Origin: Glandiceps talaboti
Lineage: Eukaryota > Hemichordata > Enteropneusta > Spengelidae
Direction of reading: 5' to 3'
NCBI RefSeq assembly: GCF_964340395.1
Contig: NC_135558.1
Coordinates: 10,001-74,000, forward strand
DNA: 64,000 nt
Shown piece after piece: positions 13,401 to 25,100 of this stretch. The notes beneath the pieces are model-generated. The model was not told the origin of the DNA, made no database searches, and saw only the letters and a program-made list of their open reading frames with translations. Position 1 is the stretch's first letter. Each line of letters begins with the position of its first letter. The position numbers and the translations under genes were made by a program.

Positions 13401-15899
13401 GAGGCAAACCTTATCTCCGTCTTATATCAGTTGTTATCAATTTATTAGGCTATTATAAGTAACGCTACAAACAGCTTTAGAGATGCAAACAACTTTTATG
13501 ACACCCGTTTTCGCCAGGCAAGCCCGCGGGTTTGTTGCACTTGGACCGCTAATGGTTTGCGACTGTCATGGAAAGAAATTGGATATTGCATCTCTGCGAA
13601 ATGAAACACATGGATGGATGGACAGAGCCCACTATGGTAGTCCCCCTTTGGAGCACTAAAAATAAGCAAAAAATACATCTGATTGTTGGTTTGTTGTTAG
13701 GTAAGCAATAATGAAAGTGTACCTGTGCTTGGTTGTTTGGTAAGTGGTGGTCTTTTTCTCGCAGTACTTCTAGTACTAGGAACATCTATACTGGCAGACA
13801 CTGCAGCTCCCTCCATAGCTAAATATAACAAAGATCAAAAAGTTCATTCTCTTTTCACTGCAAAATTCTGTATACTCCACAAATGTCAAGGTATGTTCAG
13901 CCACCTACTTCACTTGGAAGATGTTGTATTCATTTATTAAAAACATATTGATAAATTGTTAATTTTTTTAATGTAGCAAATGCCAACCAAGTGTTTGTTT
14001 TAATGTGAATGAAATACATAATTATAAGTTCAGAAGTACATGTAGAGTGTAAACAATAAAGTCCTTATCACATTCACGTTACCTAAATTCTTGACAGAAA
14101 CTCAACAACTAATTTTCTCTGTGCCTGCAATATCACATGCATAACACATACATGTAATTCATAACACATGCAGTCCTATGGGCACGCATGAGAATGTGTC
14201 AGCCTTCTTGTTCTATTTTGACCCTGTACCTGATACTACAGTGTCAATAGAACAAGAAGGTCAGCGCATTCTCAAGTGTGCCCATAGGACTGCATGTGCT
14301 ATGTGTGGAGTGAAAATCTTGGTGTTTACCAAAAAATCAAATATGACACAGGTCATAAAATGCTATTTCCACTACCAAGCATTTAATTTGTAACAGATAT
14401 TGTCAAACTTGTGTAAACTGAGGAAACACTGAGTTACCTTTTTGTGAAGGTAATAATCCAAATGTTGCAAGTCGTAAACAATCATACTCTTCAGTAATTT
14501 CATCAATTTCTTTCCTCCCATCTTTTTTGCTTCCTGAAGATGATTGCTGAATTAGCAAGAAATAATTATATTATCACACACATATCACACACAATTTGGT
14601 TAGGAATTTAGCATGTTTATCCAGTATGAAAAGCAATTCTTTGAAAGAATCTTTCTTCTTTGAAATTCTTGACATACCAACAATCAACTCCCTTTTTTAT
14701 GTTTGCCTTATTTCTTGTTATAAATGTATGTGAGTTGGAGGTCTGAAAATGCAATAAACATATGATCATTACATTACATTACATTACATTACATTACATT
14801 ACAAGTCAAATTATGGAAAAAAACCATAATTTTCACTTACCCCTTGTCTTTGATTTGGGGAAGAATTGGTTGTATAATTGTCAATCAAATCATACATGGC
14901 ATTGTCCTGATCTTTTTGAGTACAAAAAGTGTATTCTCCTTCCCCCATTGGTGAACATCTACCCGCTTCAAATGTAAATCTGCCATCATCAGAACTTTCA
15001 AATGAACGGATACATTTCAATGGCCACTGACCAATCAAAGATCTAGATAGCTAACAGAAAACAAAAATGGATACATTTCAATGGCAACTGACCAATCAAA
15101 GATCTAGATAGCTTACAGAAAACAAAAATGGATACATTTCAATGGCAACTGACCAATCTATGATCAAGAAAGAATGAGCTCATATGGAAAGAAAATATGA
15201 CAAAAATATTCTAGTCTTATCCATTACTGTAATTTCAAAACAACTTGAAGATCATTAATTCATTTACTAATTTTACAGGGTCACAATTGATTTCAAGGCA
15301 AGATCACATTCCCTTGGTCTTGCATATGAAAAGAGAAAATGGAAAATTATAATGAAGATTATACATGTCCTTGTGGAAAAGCTGATGAGACACTTGAACA
15401 CTTTCTTTCTACATGTGAAGCCATTCTAGACAATGACAGATCTTAATGAAAGGAACAGAAGAACTCTCACTAAACAATGGAGAATTGAACTTGTATCAAG
15501 ATTTGAAACATGGGAAAGAACTACTTATAACTATATTTATCTATAGGAGATAGTACAAAACATTAAAATGAGTCTATAAGTAAATAGATAGATAAACTTA
15601 TCAAACAATACCTTATTGATGCAACTGAAAACAGAAAAGATTTTCTAAAAGTAATATAGAATAGTTCTGAAGGTTAGATCTTCTGGCTATTAACATTTGA
15701 AACAGAAATCCCCCCCCCCCTCTCTCTCTCTCTTCTTACCTCCCTTTAGTTTGTTTGTACTTATTTGTTTGATTCTGTGTGTGATTATACTACCAGGGGT
15801 AGTCATATCTTCTCTAATTTTTAATAGTGTATATATTTTAATTTTCTGTTAGTGCTGCTCCTAACATGCTTGGTGAGCCCTGGTACAAAAGGGAAGCAA

Positions 15900-15982
<83 letters not shown>

Positions 15983-17726
15983 ATATAAATAAATAAATAA
16001 ATAAATAAATACTTAGTCCGTACTGGGTAGTTTCAACTCACCTGCAAAGCACATGTAATACCCCAAGGTGATATATGCAATAAGCAATTGCTTCCAAAAC
16101 TTCCTATTCTCCTGTGCTCATCAGAATCTACAGCTTTGACAATAAAGCATGACCCTACAGAGATAAAAAAAAATACAGTATATGTACAGTACATTATTGG
16201 AGATTCAAGGATGTATGATTTTTATCACTTTCAATTCAAATATATTCTACATTCCCCAGTAGTAGATGTTTTGTTTAATCTACAAATTTGGAATAAAATC
16301 AGTCACTGAAAAACCACACATTGCTTAGTTGGCCATTATTTGGGTGCAAAACTTTAGTAGTTCTTTAGTGTAGTTCTAAGAATGTCCTAAAAAGCTTACA
16401 ACACATTGTTAATTATTTTGTATTAGGACATCTATGAACTGACTCTTAGCTCACCAGTGACTGGATCCAAAAGTTCGCTCTTTACCTTATTCAAGGAATG
16501 GGATTCAGAATTTGACTAGTATTGTTTTACAAATATAAAAGAACTCGCACAACATAAATACCATACTTAGATCAACACAAAACTCATACAACTGAAAAGT
16601 AACAATGTATACACTATACCTGGAAGATCATGTCGTAATGTAGTTTGCATTTGTAAATAGAAAACCCATGTATCCATTGTACTCTGGCCATCTGCATTCA
16701 GTTGATACTTTTCTTGGTCAGTTGTAACTGCAAATATGTACTCTTTGCCCTTCACAGGGAAACATTTCTCTACTTTATAGTGTGGCCATAGTTTGGTTAT
16801 ACCTAGAAGTAGCAAAGACACATGATAATGAGGATTCTGGAACATGTACAATAGTGTAACAGAAAAAAAACAATGGGATAATGCCAATGGTATTGTAGTA
16901 TTCCATGTTTGGGAATAGCATGAAAATATAACCCATGTGACTTCTCTACATGTCTGAAGGTTACCATGTAGCCGACTTCCAATGTTACGTACTGTAGCCT
17001 TGTGTATTATATGATACTAAACATCCACGACCGAAATCTGGTCGTACGACCGGTCGTGTAGCGTAGGCATTGAAAACAGTGGTTCATTTTGGGCCGCATA
17101 TGATCTTTTAGATTTATAAACATTCACTAGTGTTTTTGGAAGGAGTTGAAAATGAGGCGAGTTGAAAATGGGGCGAGTTGAAATTGGGGGCGAGTTGAAC
17201 CTTTAAGTAGTGGTACCTTTAAGTTTACTTCCATCCTGTGCTGTTGTAGGTTTTTTCTCGTAGAACGCAAGGACACTGTACTCTCGCGTTTCATCGCGTT
17301 CCTTGCGTAATATGAAATAAAACTTTTTCCATGATGAAGTTGACTTTTTCCTTAGCAAATTCTTTTTGCTGTCGGAATTTGAAATATTACACTTTTCTAA
17401 CCATCCCTGTAAAATAAAATAAAAACGCTTGTAAACTAGCGAGAATGACAGCTCTGTCCTTGCAGAATAACAATTGCGACATTGATCTGGGGCATTGACA
17501 AAACCAAGCCCAGCTGACTTGCATCAATTTGATGATCGCATTTAACGAATATGTACATTCGAACTTACTTTACTTAATGACAGAAAAGAAAGTTGAAATG
17601 CTGTCCCCGCCATTTAAATTAAATGTCAATAATGTTACATCATAACTATCTACTATCACACATTGGGAAAGGACAAAAATAAATCAAAACACTCACCTCA
17701 TAAACGACTGCATTGACTTCCGCCAT
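10467..17726 (-). CDS. DOK-like PH-PTB adaptor protein, nine exons
   Basis: Predicted docking protein beneath receptor tyrosine kinases. Exons in transcript order are 17726-17697, 17406-17217, 16802-16620, 16154-16042, 15050-14841, 14546-14438, 13818-13723, 12212-12170 and 11832-10467. All have GT-AG borders and the phases agree, giving 2340 nt and 779 aa. Residues 6-130 form a PH domain (GWLEK, SSWKKFYFILRK, the tryptophan of DTWVFYLQ). Residues 135-235 form an IRS-type PTB domain; WPLKCIRSF and RFTFEAGR are typical of DOK. The tail (240-779) is low complexity with many candidate SH2 sites: YENA, YENT, YENE and YDNL (YxN, Grb2 type) and YLDM, YEDM and YEFM (YxxM, PI3K type). I chose the ATG at 17726 for its Kozak context (aacatgg); an in-frame ATG at 17735 would add three residues. 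Family placement rests on domain order and PTB sequence, and an IRS-like identity is the alternative. Confidence 0.88.
12213..13722. other. Intron 7 of the DOK-like gene, with dispersed repeats
   Basis: Non-coding. Two stretches (about 12480-12790 and 12900-13660) are related to each other and, in reverse, to sequence near 36300-37150. They share a gatggacaga block and motifs such as catgtcacctttgtg, consistent with old copies of one interspersed family. Nothing else is recognisable. Confidence 0.5.
14161..14314. repeat. Near-perfect foldback hairpin in intron 6 of the DOK-like gene
   Basis: The left arm (14161-14222, containing catgcagtcctatgggcac) and the right arm (about 14251-14314, containing gtgcccataggactgcatg) are reverse complements with few mismatches around a short centre that is itself partly palindromic. 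It looks like a small foldback MITE. No target-site duplication was resolved. Confidence 0.75.
14769..14803. repeat. (ATTAC)n microsatellite
   Basis: About seven tandem copies of attac, in intron 5 of the DOK-like gene, 37 bp from exon 5. Confidence 0.9.
15004..15160 (-). repeat. Tandem partial duplication of the DOK-like exon 5 acceptor
   Basis: A 61-bp unit comprising the 3' splice site and first coding bases of exon 5 (tacatttcaatggc, actgaccaatcaaagatcta, gatagctaacagaaaac) is present about 2.6 times. The copy nearest 15050 is the functional exon border. The copies further upstream in the transcript lie in the intron. The second copy keeps an AG at the equivalent place, while the third has diverged and lost it. 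Confidence 0.85.
15290..16010 (+). mobile_element. 3' remnant of a LINE-type retrotransposon
   Basis: The translation near 15340-15445 reads CPCGKADETLEHFLSTCEA, the C-x2-C...H...C zinc-binding tail found after the reverse transcriptase domain of many non-LTR elements. A stop follows. Sequence down to 15895 looks like a 3' UTR and ends in a long (AAAT)n tract at 15896-16008, a common LINE tail. It is inserted in intron 4 of the DOK-like gene in the opposite orientation, ending about 30 bp from exon 4. Confidence 0.65.
17139..17201. repeat. Short tandem array of gggcgagttgaaatt
   Basis: Three to four copies of a 15-bp unit, preceded by acattcactagtgtttttgg. The same flank and array occur at about 54885-54979, and an inverted array at 54309-54399, so this is probably the end of a mobile element. 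It lies 16 bp into intron 2 from the exon 2 donor of the DOK-like gene. Confidence 0.7.
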
Positions 17727-19888
17727 GTTGAACATGAAAATGTATCCTCAACTCTGTCAAAAAAGTAAACGTACCGGTTCATAATGTAACCTGCACACGA
17801 TTATACTTCACGATAGTATCTTACTTCTGACCCAATTGGGATATAAATTGATTGTAAAAATACTTTCACTTCGGTAAAAGAGCATGTACATGATTTATAG
17901 TTAGTTTTTGTTCAAGATAATACCACTTAAGTTCAAACTTATTTTTCCAAAATTTAAAGCTACATAAGTTGAGGGCGTACGTGCTTCTCCAACCGTGCAA
18001 CCGTTAACCGTGAAGGTGAGTCGAGTGTGGGGTTGATTATGGAGCAAATGTTCACTTGTAGTTGTAGTTTAGTACACTTATTGCACGACAATCGACCCAA
18101 CGAACTCTTGCAATGGAAGACCACTGTGTGTTGTGGGTCGTGACGGTTTATGTGCTCAAAAGTTAATCGCGTTCAGTGTCATAGATATGGAAACGGGTCA
18201 ATTGGACCCCTAACCAAATGAACCCTCGCCGAGTGTAGGGACTATGCCTGAGGCAAGGAAATGTATCAATTCTCGTCAAGGAACACGGACATGACGGAGG
18301 AAAACGTATGGCTAGGCTGTGTTTGGCGTTCGAAATGAAGTTATTACAGATCACGTGGCATTTAAATTTTAAATGACACCGTGGATGTACGATGTACTAG
18401 GAGAGATCTCCCCTAATACTAAGTTGAATACATCCATGATGGCACCAACCACCGGCTATATGCAACATTATATCATGGCTCTCCCCTAATAGTATACATC
18501 CATGATTATATCTAATATCGATGTAACAGTATGGACTCGATTGTGATATTGTCCTGTTCAAACACCGTCCATGTTAGTGGAGGGTTTATGAACTGTCCTG
18601 CAAAAACTTGCACAACAAACCCATTCCAAGCATGCAAAGAGAAAAAAACTTGTGTGCTAATAACAAAAAATATCAGGCCCAGCAGTCAAATATTAGCAAT
18701 TGATTGACCATCTACTTATTTCATATCTCTTTGACAACAAAAATCTATGGTAGCTAAAAGTGGATGGCCAAGAATCTCGATATCAGAATTTTTCATAATT
18801 TCAAAGCACCCACTCAATTGAAGGGGGTGCCATTTTCGTTTCTGGAGAGTCATTGGTTGTGTCAGTCACACTTTTCAGACAGCCCTATAATATAGTTTGC
18901 CGACTGATATCAACTCCAGAGTCATCCATGTTTTCAGAATTGTCAGATTATCATGGTCAAGCACTGACATAAAAGATCAGATAGAACAATGTACTATATC
19001 TTTGTTCTAACATTATTATTGTTTTGCTAGTATTGAGAGTGCTGGTGATCACAATGTTCTGTGTGTCACAACGCTTGCAAAGTTGTCAACATTTTTACAA
19101 AAGCAAAGTGCACTGAAATCACAAAATATCATTTCATTGTCGTTCAAATTTATGATAAACTTTTTGATATCTTTCAGTTGATGCTTTTACAAAATTACAT
19201 GCTATTTTCAATGAAATATTGACCTTTTTCAACAAAAGTAAGAAACATATCTGAGTAAAGAAGTGTAGATATCAAACTGCTTGTTTTTATGTGTCCAGAC
19301 ATAATAATGGTTCAATGGAGGCAGAGTTATGTTGGCTATTTCAATATATGAACCACAGTCCATGTCAAACTGACATCCCACAAATGCAATTTTGACAGTT
19401 CTCTCAGCTGATTGGGTCAGCAGTTTTTGACTGTGCCACCAGCTGATTGAGTCAGCAGTTTTTGACTGTGCCACAAGCTGATTGGGTCAGTGGTTACTGC
19501 TTCCATTCACACAATCACTCATGACTATGCTCATGAAGAGAAAAATTGTAGCAGTTTGATTGATCACTGGTGTGTGAAGTGATGTTTATTGTACCATAGA
19601 CCCTCCATGTGATTGTACATATCTGAAAATCTAAAATACACCAGCTATTAAAGAGATAGTGTGCATGACTGCCTTGACAAATACACACTGTCACAAGAGA
19701 ATGTTTATTTACATGTGGCTTGCTAACTTCTTAAGGATTTAAACATTAATACTTTTTGTTTAGACCCTAACAGGTGAAGGTGCAATTTGGATTCCATCAA
19801 TGGAAGACTTTTTTTTCAAACTTTTTTAGTGATAATACATGGTATATCCCTCACAGTGTGTACATCTTAGTGAAAATTTGAAATACAG
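17727..19888. promoter_or_regulatory. Shared head-to-head upstream region
   Basis: Separates the divergent starts of the DOK-like gene and SWT1. A good donor sequence (gtgaag/gtgagtcg at 18015/18016) could end an untranslated first SWT1 exon, and an AG at 19888, two bases before the SWT1 ATG, could be its acceptor; this is inference only. A 35-bp tandem repeat at 19405-19490 contains agctgattgggtcagcag. I see no TATA element or reading frame that I would call a gene. Confidence 0.4.
19405..19490. repeat. 35-bp tandem repeat, about 2.4 copies
   Basis: The unit is agctgattgggtcagcag followed by tttttgactgtgccacc. Each copy holds an inverted CCAAT-like attgg or the AP-1/Maf-like variant tgagtcagca. 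It is about 400-490 bp upstream of the SWT1 start codon. Confidence 0.8.
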
Positions 19889-19890
19889 CC

Positions 19891-22116
19891 ATGAGTAACA
19901 AACCAAATTCAGGCCTTCCTGATGGATGGATAATCTGTGTATCCCAACGGAGAAATCCAGATCAACGTTATTATTTCAATGTAAACACAGGTGAAAGGAG
20001 CTGGAGACATCCGGTCACTAAAGAGGTAAAATACAAATGCTCACAAGTGTTGTTTACCATTTATTTTGCCTACAATATCAGCTCACTGATAATTTTGTGA
20101 ATATGCCATATTTGGGTTATCAAAAAGATGAAGGGTTGTATAGTTTGGCTACTAGGGGCGTTATCCATTGACATGACAATTTCCTATCATGCCCAAGGAA
20201 TTGATCAAGGCATATTTTAATTCCCCTTTAAAGTGGATGCCACTCCAGGAAATGAAAGCATTGACTGTTTATAGGAAGGTAGTAAGCACTTAAAAGTCAT
20301 GAATATTTATTCTACATCTAATACATATGCATGCATGTATATAACTCTCATGAGACACTGTAGGATCACTGCTAACACAGTCAAAGAAAATGAATGTGAA
20401 ACAAATTTCAATGTAGTGTTTCTTGGCCATTGCCCAAAATTTATGTAGTGTGAAATCAAGAAATAGCTCTCCAGAACTAAACGTTTATGAAAATGCCTTT
20501 TTTCCCTAAACTGGTATTGAATTCCCCTTCTGGGTATTTTTTTTTTGGTAGCACCTCTTAGCCAGCCTAATTACTGTATTTTTATTGTATATTGCATACC
20601 ATAACTTTTTTATGTATATAGGTGATAAATTGGAATTTAAATGAATGTAACTTAATTTTCATACAATATGTTCGAGTTTTGTTTATATAGTTTATTTTGT
20701 CACATTACAGAAGACAGGGAAGAAAAGATCTTTTCCAGCATCAGCATCACAGAGGAGTTCTGATGTAGTGTCAAACTCAGACAGGGTTGTCACCACTTCA
20801 GTTAACTCTTTGCTTTATGGTGGAGACACACCCTCTAATGTATCTGTTGACCGTATTACTTCTTGGTTGAAAGGTGTACAGGATGTTGAAAAGGATGATG
20901 TCAGAGAAACTCAACATGTTAAAAACCCTGAAAATTTCAAACGTAAATGTATTTCTTCGCCTCCTAAACCCAGTTCAGCTGGAAAGAAACGTAAACAGTC
21001 ATCTGAACAAAGCTGTAGTGGCAGTTCTGATCCACTGTCGTTGTTTAGTCCTAACTCTGCTGAAAGATTTGTAAGTCCTACCAGATCTCCTTTGAAAGCT
21101 AAGAAGAAGCCCAGTTCTCGTTCAAGTCCTTCTCCGAAGGGTTTGACATCATTGCCATCTGTGCCATTAAAAAATGTAAAAGAAAAGGCCGATAAAGAAG
21201 TTGGCATTAGAAACATATCGTCTAAACAGCTCACAGGTACAGAAATATCCACAGGTAAACAAATATTCACAAAGAAAGTTAAAACAGCGATCTCCAAAGT
21301 GTCACAAACTCCTGTTGGAAAACAAAATGTTGAAAACAGCTCTTGTGTAGGTTATACTTCTCGCAAACTTGAAGCATCAACACGAAAGTGGAGGAAACAG
21401 CAGCGGGCCCAAGAAAGAAATAAAGAGAGAAAAAATAGTCCTAGGATACAGAATCCTATAGTTATAAACAAGACTGTGAAGCATATACAGAAGGATAGTG
21501 ACACTGACAATTGTAATACAAAAGTGGCAGGCGAGATGAAGCAGGGTAAATGCAATATGAGAAAGAAAGAACATGACATACAGACAGGCAGATTAGCACT
21601 AACACAAGTATCAAAGATAGAATTAGTTACACATGCGAGAAAAGTAGCAGCAGCAACACCTTCACCAAGAAATACCAGAAGTAGTTCATCAAGTGATGTC
21701 ATCACATCAACAATGGTAAGTTGTGATAATAAACCAAAACCAACATCCACCCAACAGACTAGCAGGTTTGCAATCCCTGCTGATAGAACAACACAAATAT
21801 TACCAGGCGGTACACACCAACAAGTCCGTTTGGATTTCCATGTCCAGTCAGATGGCAACATCAGTTCAGTCCTTTGTAGACAAGAGGGTACTTCCAGTGT
21901 GTCCAGCCAAGAACATATGGATGTGACAGTTGGAGATTACATGCCTGTAGGTTATTTCAGAAATGATGTGAACTATACCAGTGACACTGATGAAGTGGTT
22001 GCCATGGAAGTAGATCCTCCTGATGAGAAAGCACAAATTGTGACAGCAGAGGTGAACAATTAATTTTTTATTAGCACAACTGAACTTAGGTTCAGTAAAG
22101 CTATAGGCATGGTGAA

Positions 22117-22150
<34 letters not shown>

Positions 22151-25100
22151 AACTCAAAAACTACCAGACCGATTGCCTTTGTATTTGGTGGGGACATTAC
22201 GTTTGACTTGTAGATCAAAAAATTTTCAAATGAAAATGATTGATGTGCGTTTTGGGTAAAAGAGATGTGATTTTTGGTCAAAAAGCTTAAAGTCCAAAAT
22301 TACTGGGTAGCTTGGCCGGGAATTTGGTTGCAACAGTCTTGGTGTTGTGTAGATTGAGAATTGTTCATGACGTGGTGATTCCTTCAGTGAGCTGCAAATT
22401 AGGTCTAAAAATGTGTCTTTTTTGGTTAGTTCTAAAATTATTGAGGAGATTCGGCTGAAAGTTGGTAGGAGAACCATTAGGGGTGTTTAGTTTATGAATT
22501 GTTCATGATGTGATGATCCCATCAGTAATATGCAAATTAGGTCTAAAAATATGTCTTTTTTGTCAAAATTTATCATTCGAAAACTACTGAGCAGATTAGG
22601 ATGAAATTTTAATGGGGATGCCTATGGAGATGTGTACTGGAAGGTGTATTCACAAATGATCATCCCATCAGTGATATGCAAAATCTAAAAATTTCAATTT
22701 TGGTAAAAAACTTGGATCTTGAAAACTACACAATAAATGGGCTGAAACTTGGTGGAAATGTTTATGGAGGTGTTATTCTGTTGTTCAAAACGTTTTGACA
22801 CAACTGACCCTAGCAACCATGGCCATGCCCTTAGCAACAGTGAAATGATGAGATGCATATTACAAAGATCACAAGGATGGGTAGCTAAGTGACTAAAGGG
22901 TTAAAAAAAAAAAGTATGTAAATATGCCTAGCAACAATACCACATCCATAGCAACAGCCAAATGATGGGGTTTATTTTGCAAAGATGCGGACTTGGAAGG
23001 GTAACCAAGTGAATAAAGATTCCAAAAATGTATGCAAATATGCCTAGTAACAAGACCATGCCCATAGCAACAGCCAAATGGTGGTATATATTTCAAAGAT
23101 AACAACAGCCATGGGTATAATATGCCTAGCAACAAGACCATGGCAATAGCAACAGACAAATACAGTTGTGCTACAATGCCATCAGAGCTATTTCTTAATC
23201 TACTTGTACATCAGATTTCTGGTTCACAAAGAAACCAGTGCACAGCCAGTGAGTACAGGTTTTGTAACACATTACATACATTTTTTGGAAGGCATGAACA
23301 GCAAGACTATCCCATTTTTTGTGTGATTTAAGTTTATTCTTGCTGCCTGTACATGTACATGTACATTCATCAGGGGTGAACAAATCATTTTGTGAACTGG
23401 TGGTCACCGGACCAGTGCCTTAAAAGATCCAGTGGTCCTGCTGAAAAAATTAGTGGTCCCAGGTCCCGCTAATGTGAAACATTCTTACCTATGAATCTGT
23501 ATATTCAGATGACTTTTTAACATAGTTATTAACAGTAAGGTACTGGTCCAACGGACCAGACAAGGTAAAATTTGAGTGGTCCGCCCAAAAAAATCGCTAG
23601 TCCCGGACCCAGGACCAGTGGATTTGTTCACCCCTGATTCATCATTGTTTAACAGTAGTTATCATTCTTTGTGTACATTGTATGGAGTCCTTTGTGTATT
23701 TCATTACTGGAAATTATGGACAAAATTGGAATTTAATGGTCTTGGCAAACTCAGTTACATGTAAAGTTTTCTTGACCTTGAAAGATTGTCATGGCTTGTC
23801 TCGAAAACGATTACATGCACCAGACTTGTAAACCTTACATTATGTATATTAAATGAGTTTTCAAAGCTTGATATTTTAGTGTATGATAATAACAAGTAAC
23901 TTAATATTCCTGTTTTCTTTTTTGTAATGTCAGCTACAAGAAATACGAGAGAACATCAAGATAAGTCCCCAACAGGTGAGTGAAAACATATCTACAAATA
24001 TCAAATTTATACTGCTTTCCATCTTTCACTGAAAATAAACAACAATGGCAGATTAAATATTGGGAAGCTAACACATACAACAAACTAAAACTATTATTGC
24101 AAAATGATTATATAAGCCATCATTGTTGATGAGATTATACTCATAATAACATGGCATCTCTGATAACAAGGTTCTCTCAAGTGGCAGCACATATATCCCC
24201 ATAACCTGGGCTCTGCCATCACCATCTATTAGTGCAACAATAATTATGGTTTTAGTATACATGTATATGTCTATTTGTTTGCCAATAGCAGATTTTCTGT
24301 AGTGATGTGCCGTTAACCTGCAATGGGCACTACCCAGAGGGGGCTTATACATTTCCATTATACATGTCCATCCATGTATGCATTCACCCTCATATCTCTG
24401 GCATGCATTAACTGATTTAACCAAATCTGCCACAAAGGTAACTTACTTTGTGAGACATATGCATATCACTTTGTTTTATGAGTGAATAGTAGCCATATTT
24501 GTTGTTAATTTTCACAATTTGCATCATAACTTTGGCAGTATAATGTGTAGGGCCAACACCATATTGTCAAATATTATCATAACTTTGTCAGTATAATGTG
24601 TAGGGCCAACACCATATTGCATCATAACTTTGTCAGTATAATGTGTAGGGCCAACACCATATTGTCAAATATGATCATAACTTTGGCAGTACAATGTGTA
24701 GGGCCAACACCATATTGTCAAATATGATCATAACTTTGGCAGTACAATGTGTAGGGCCAACACCATATTGTCAAATATGATCATAACTTTGGCAGTACAA
24801 TGTGTAGGGCCAACACCATATTGTCAAATATGATCATAACTTTGGCAGTATAATGTGTAGGGCCAACACCATATTGTCAAATATGATCATAACTTTGTCA
24901 GTATAATGTGTAGGGCCAACACCATATTGTCAAATATGATCATAACTTTGTCAGTATAATCATCAGGCCTACACCATATTGTCAAATATGATCATAACTT
25001 TGTCAGTATAATGTGTAGGGCCAACACCATATTGTCAAATATGAGCATAACTTTGGCAGTATAATGTGTAGGGCCTACACCATATTGTCAAATATGATCA

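Noticed and set aside
16567-16887. Stand-alone 106-aa minus-strand protein
   Set aside because: Its core is exon 3 of the DOK-like gene; the extra residues are intron read-through.
18163-18354. 63-aa minus-strand frame in the intergenic promoter region
   Set aside because: No motif; it lies where untranslated exon or promoter sequence is expected.
21352-21861. Antisense open frame in SWT1 exon 2
   Set aside because: Shadow of the long, well-supported sense exon; hydrophobic composition comes from the complement of a Lys/Ser-rich sequence.
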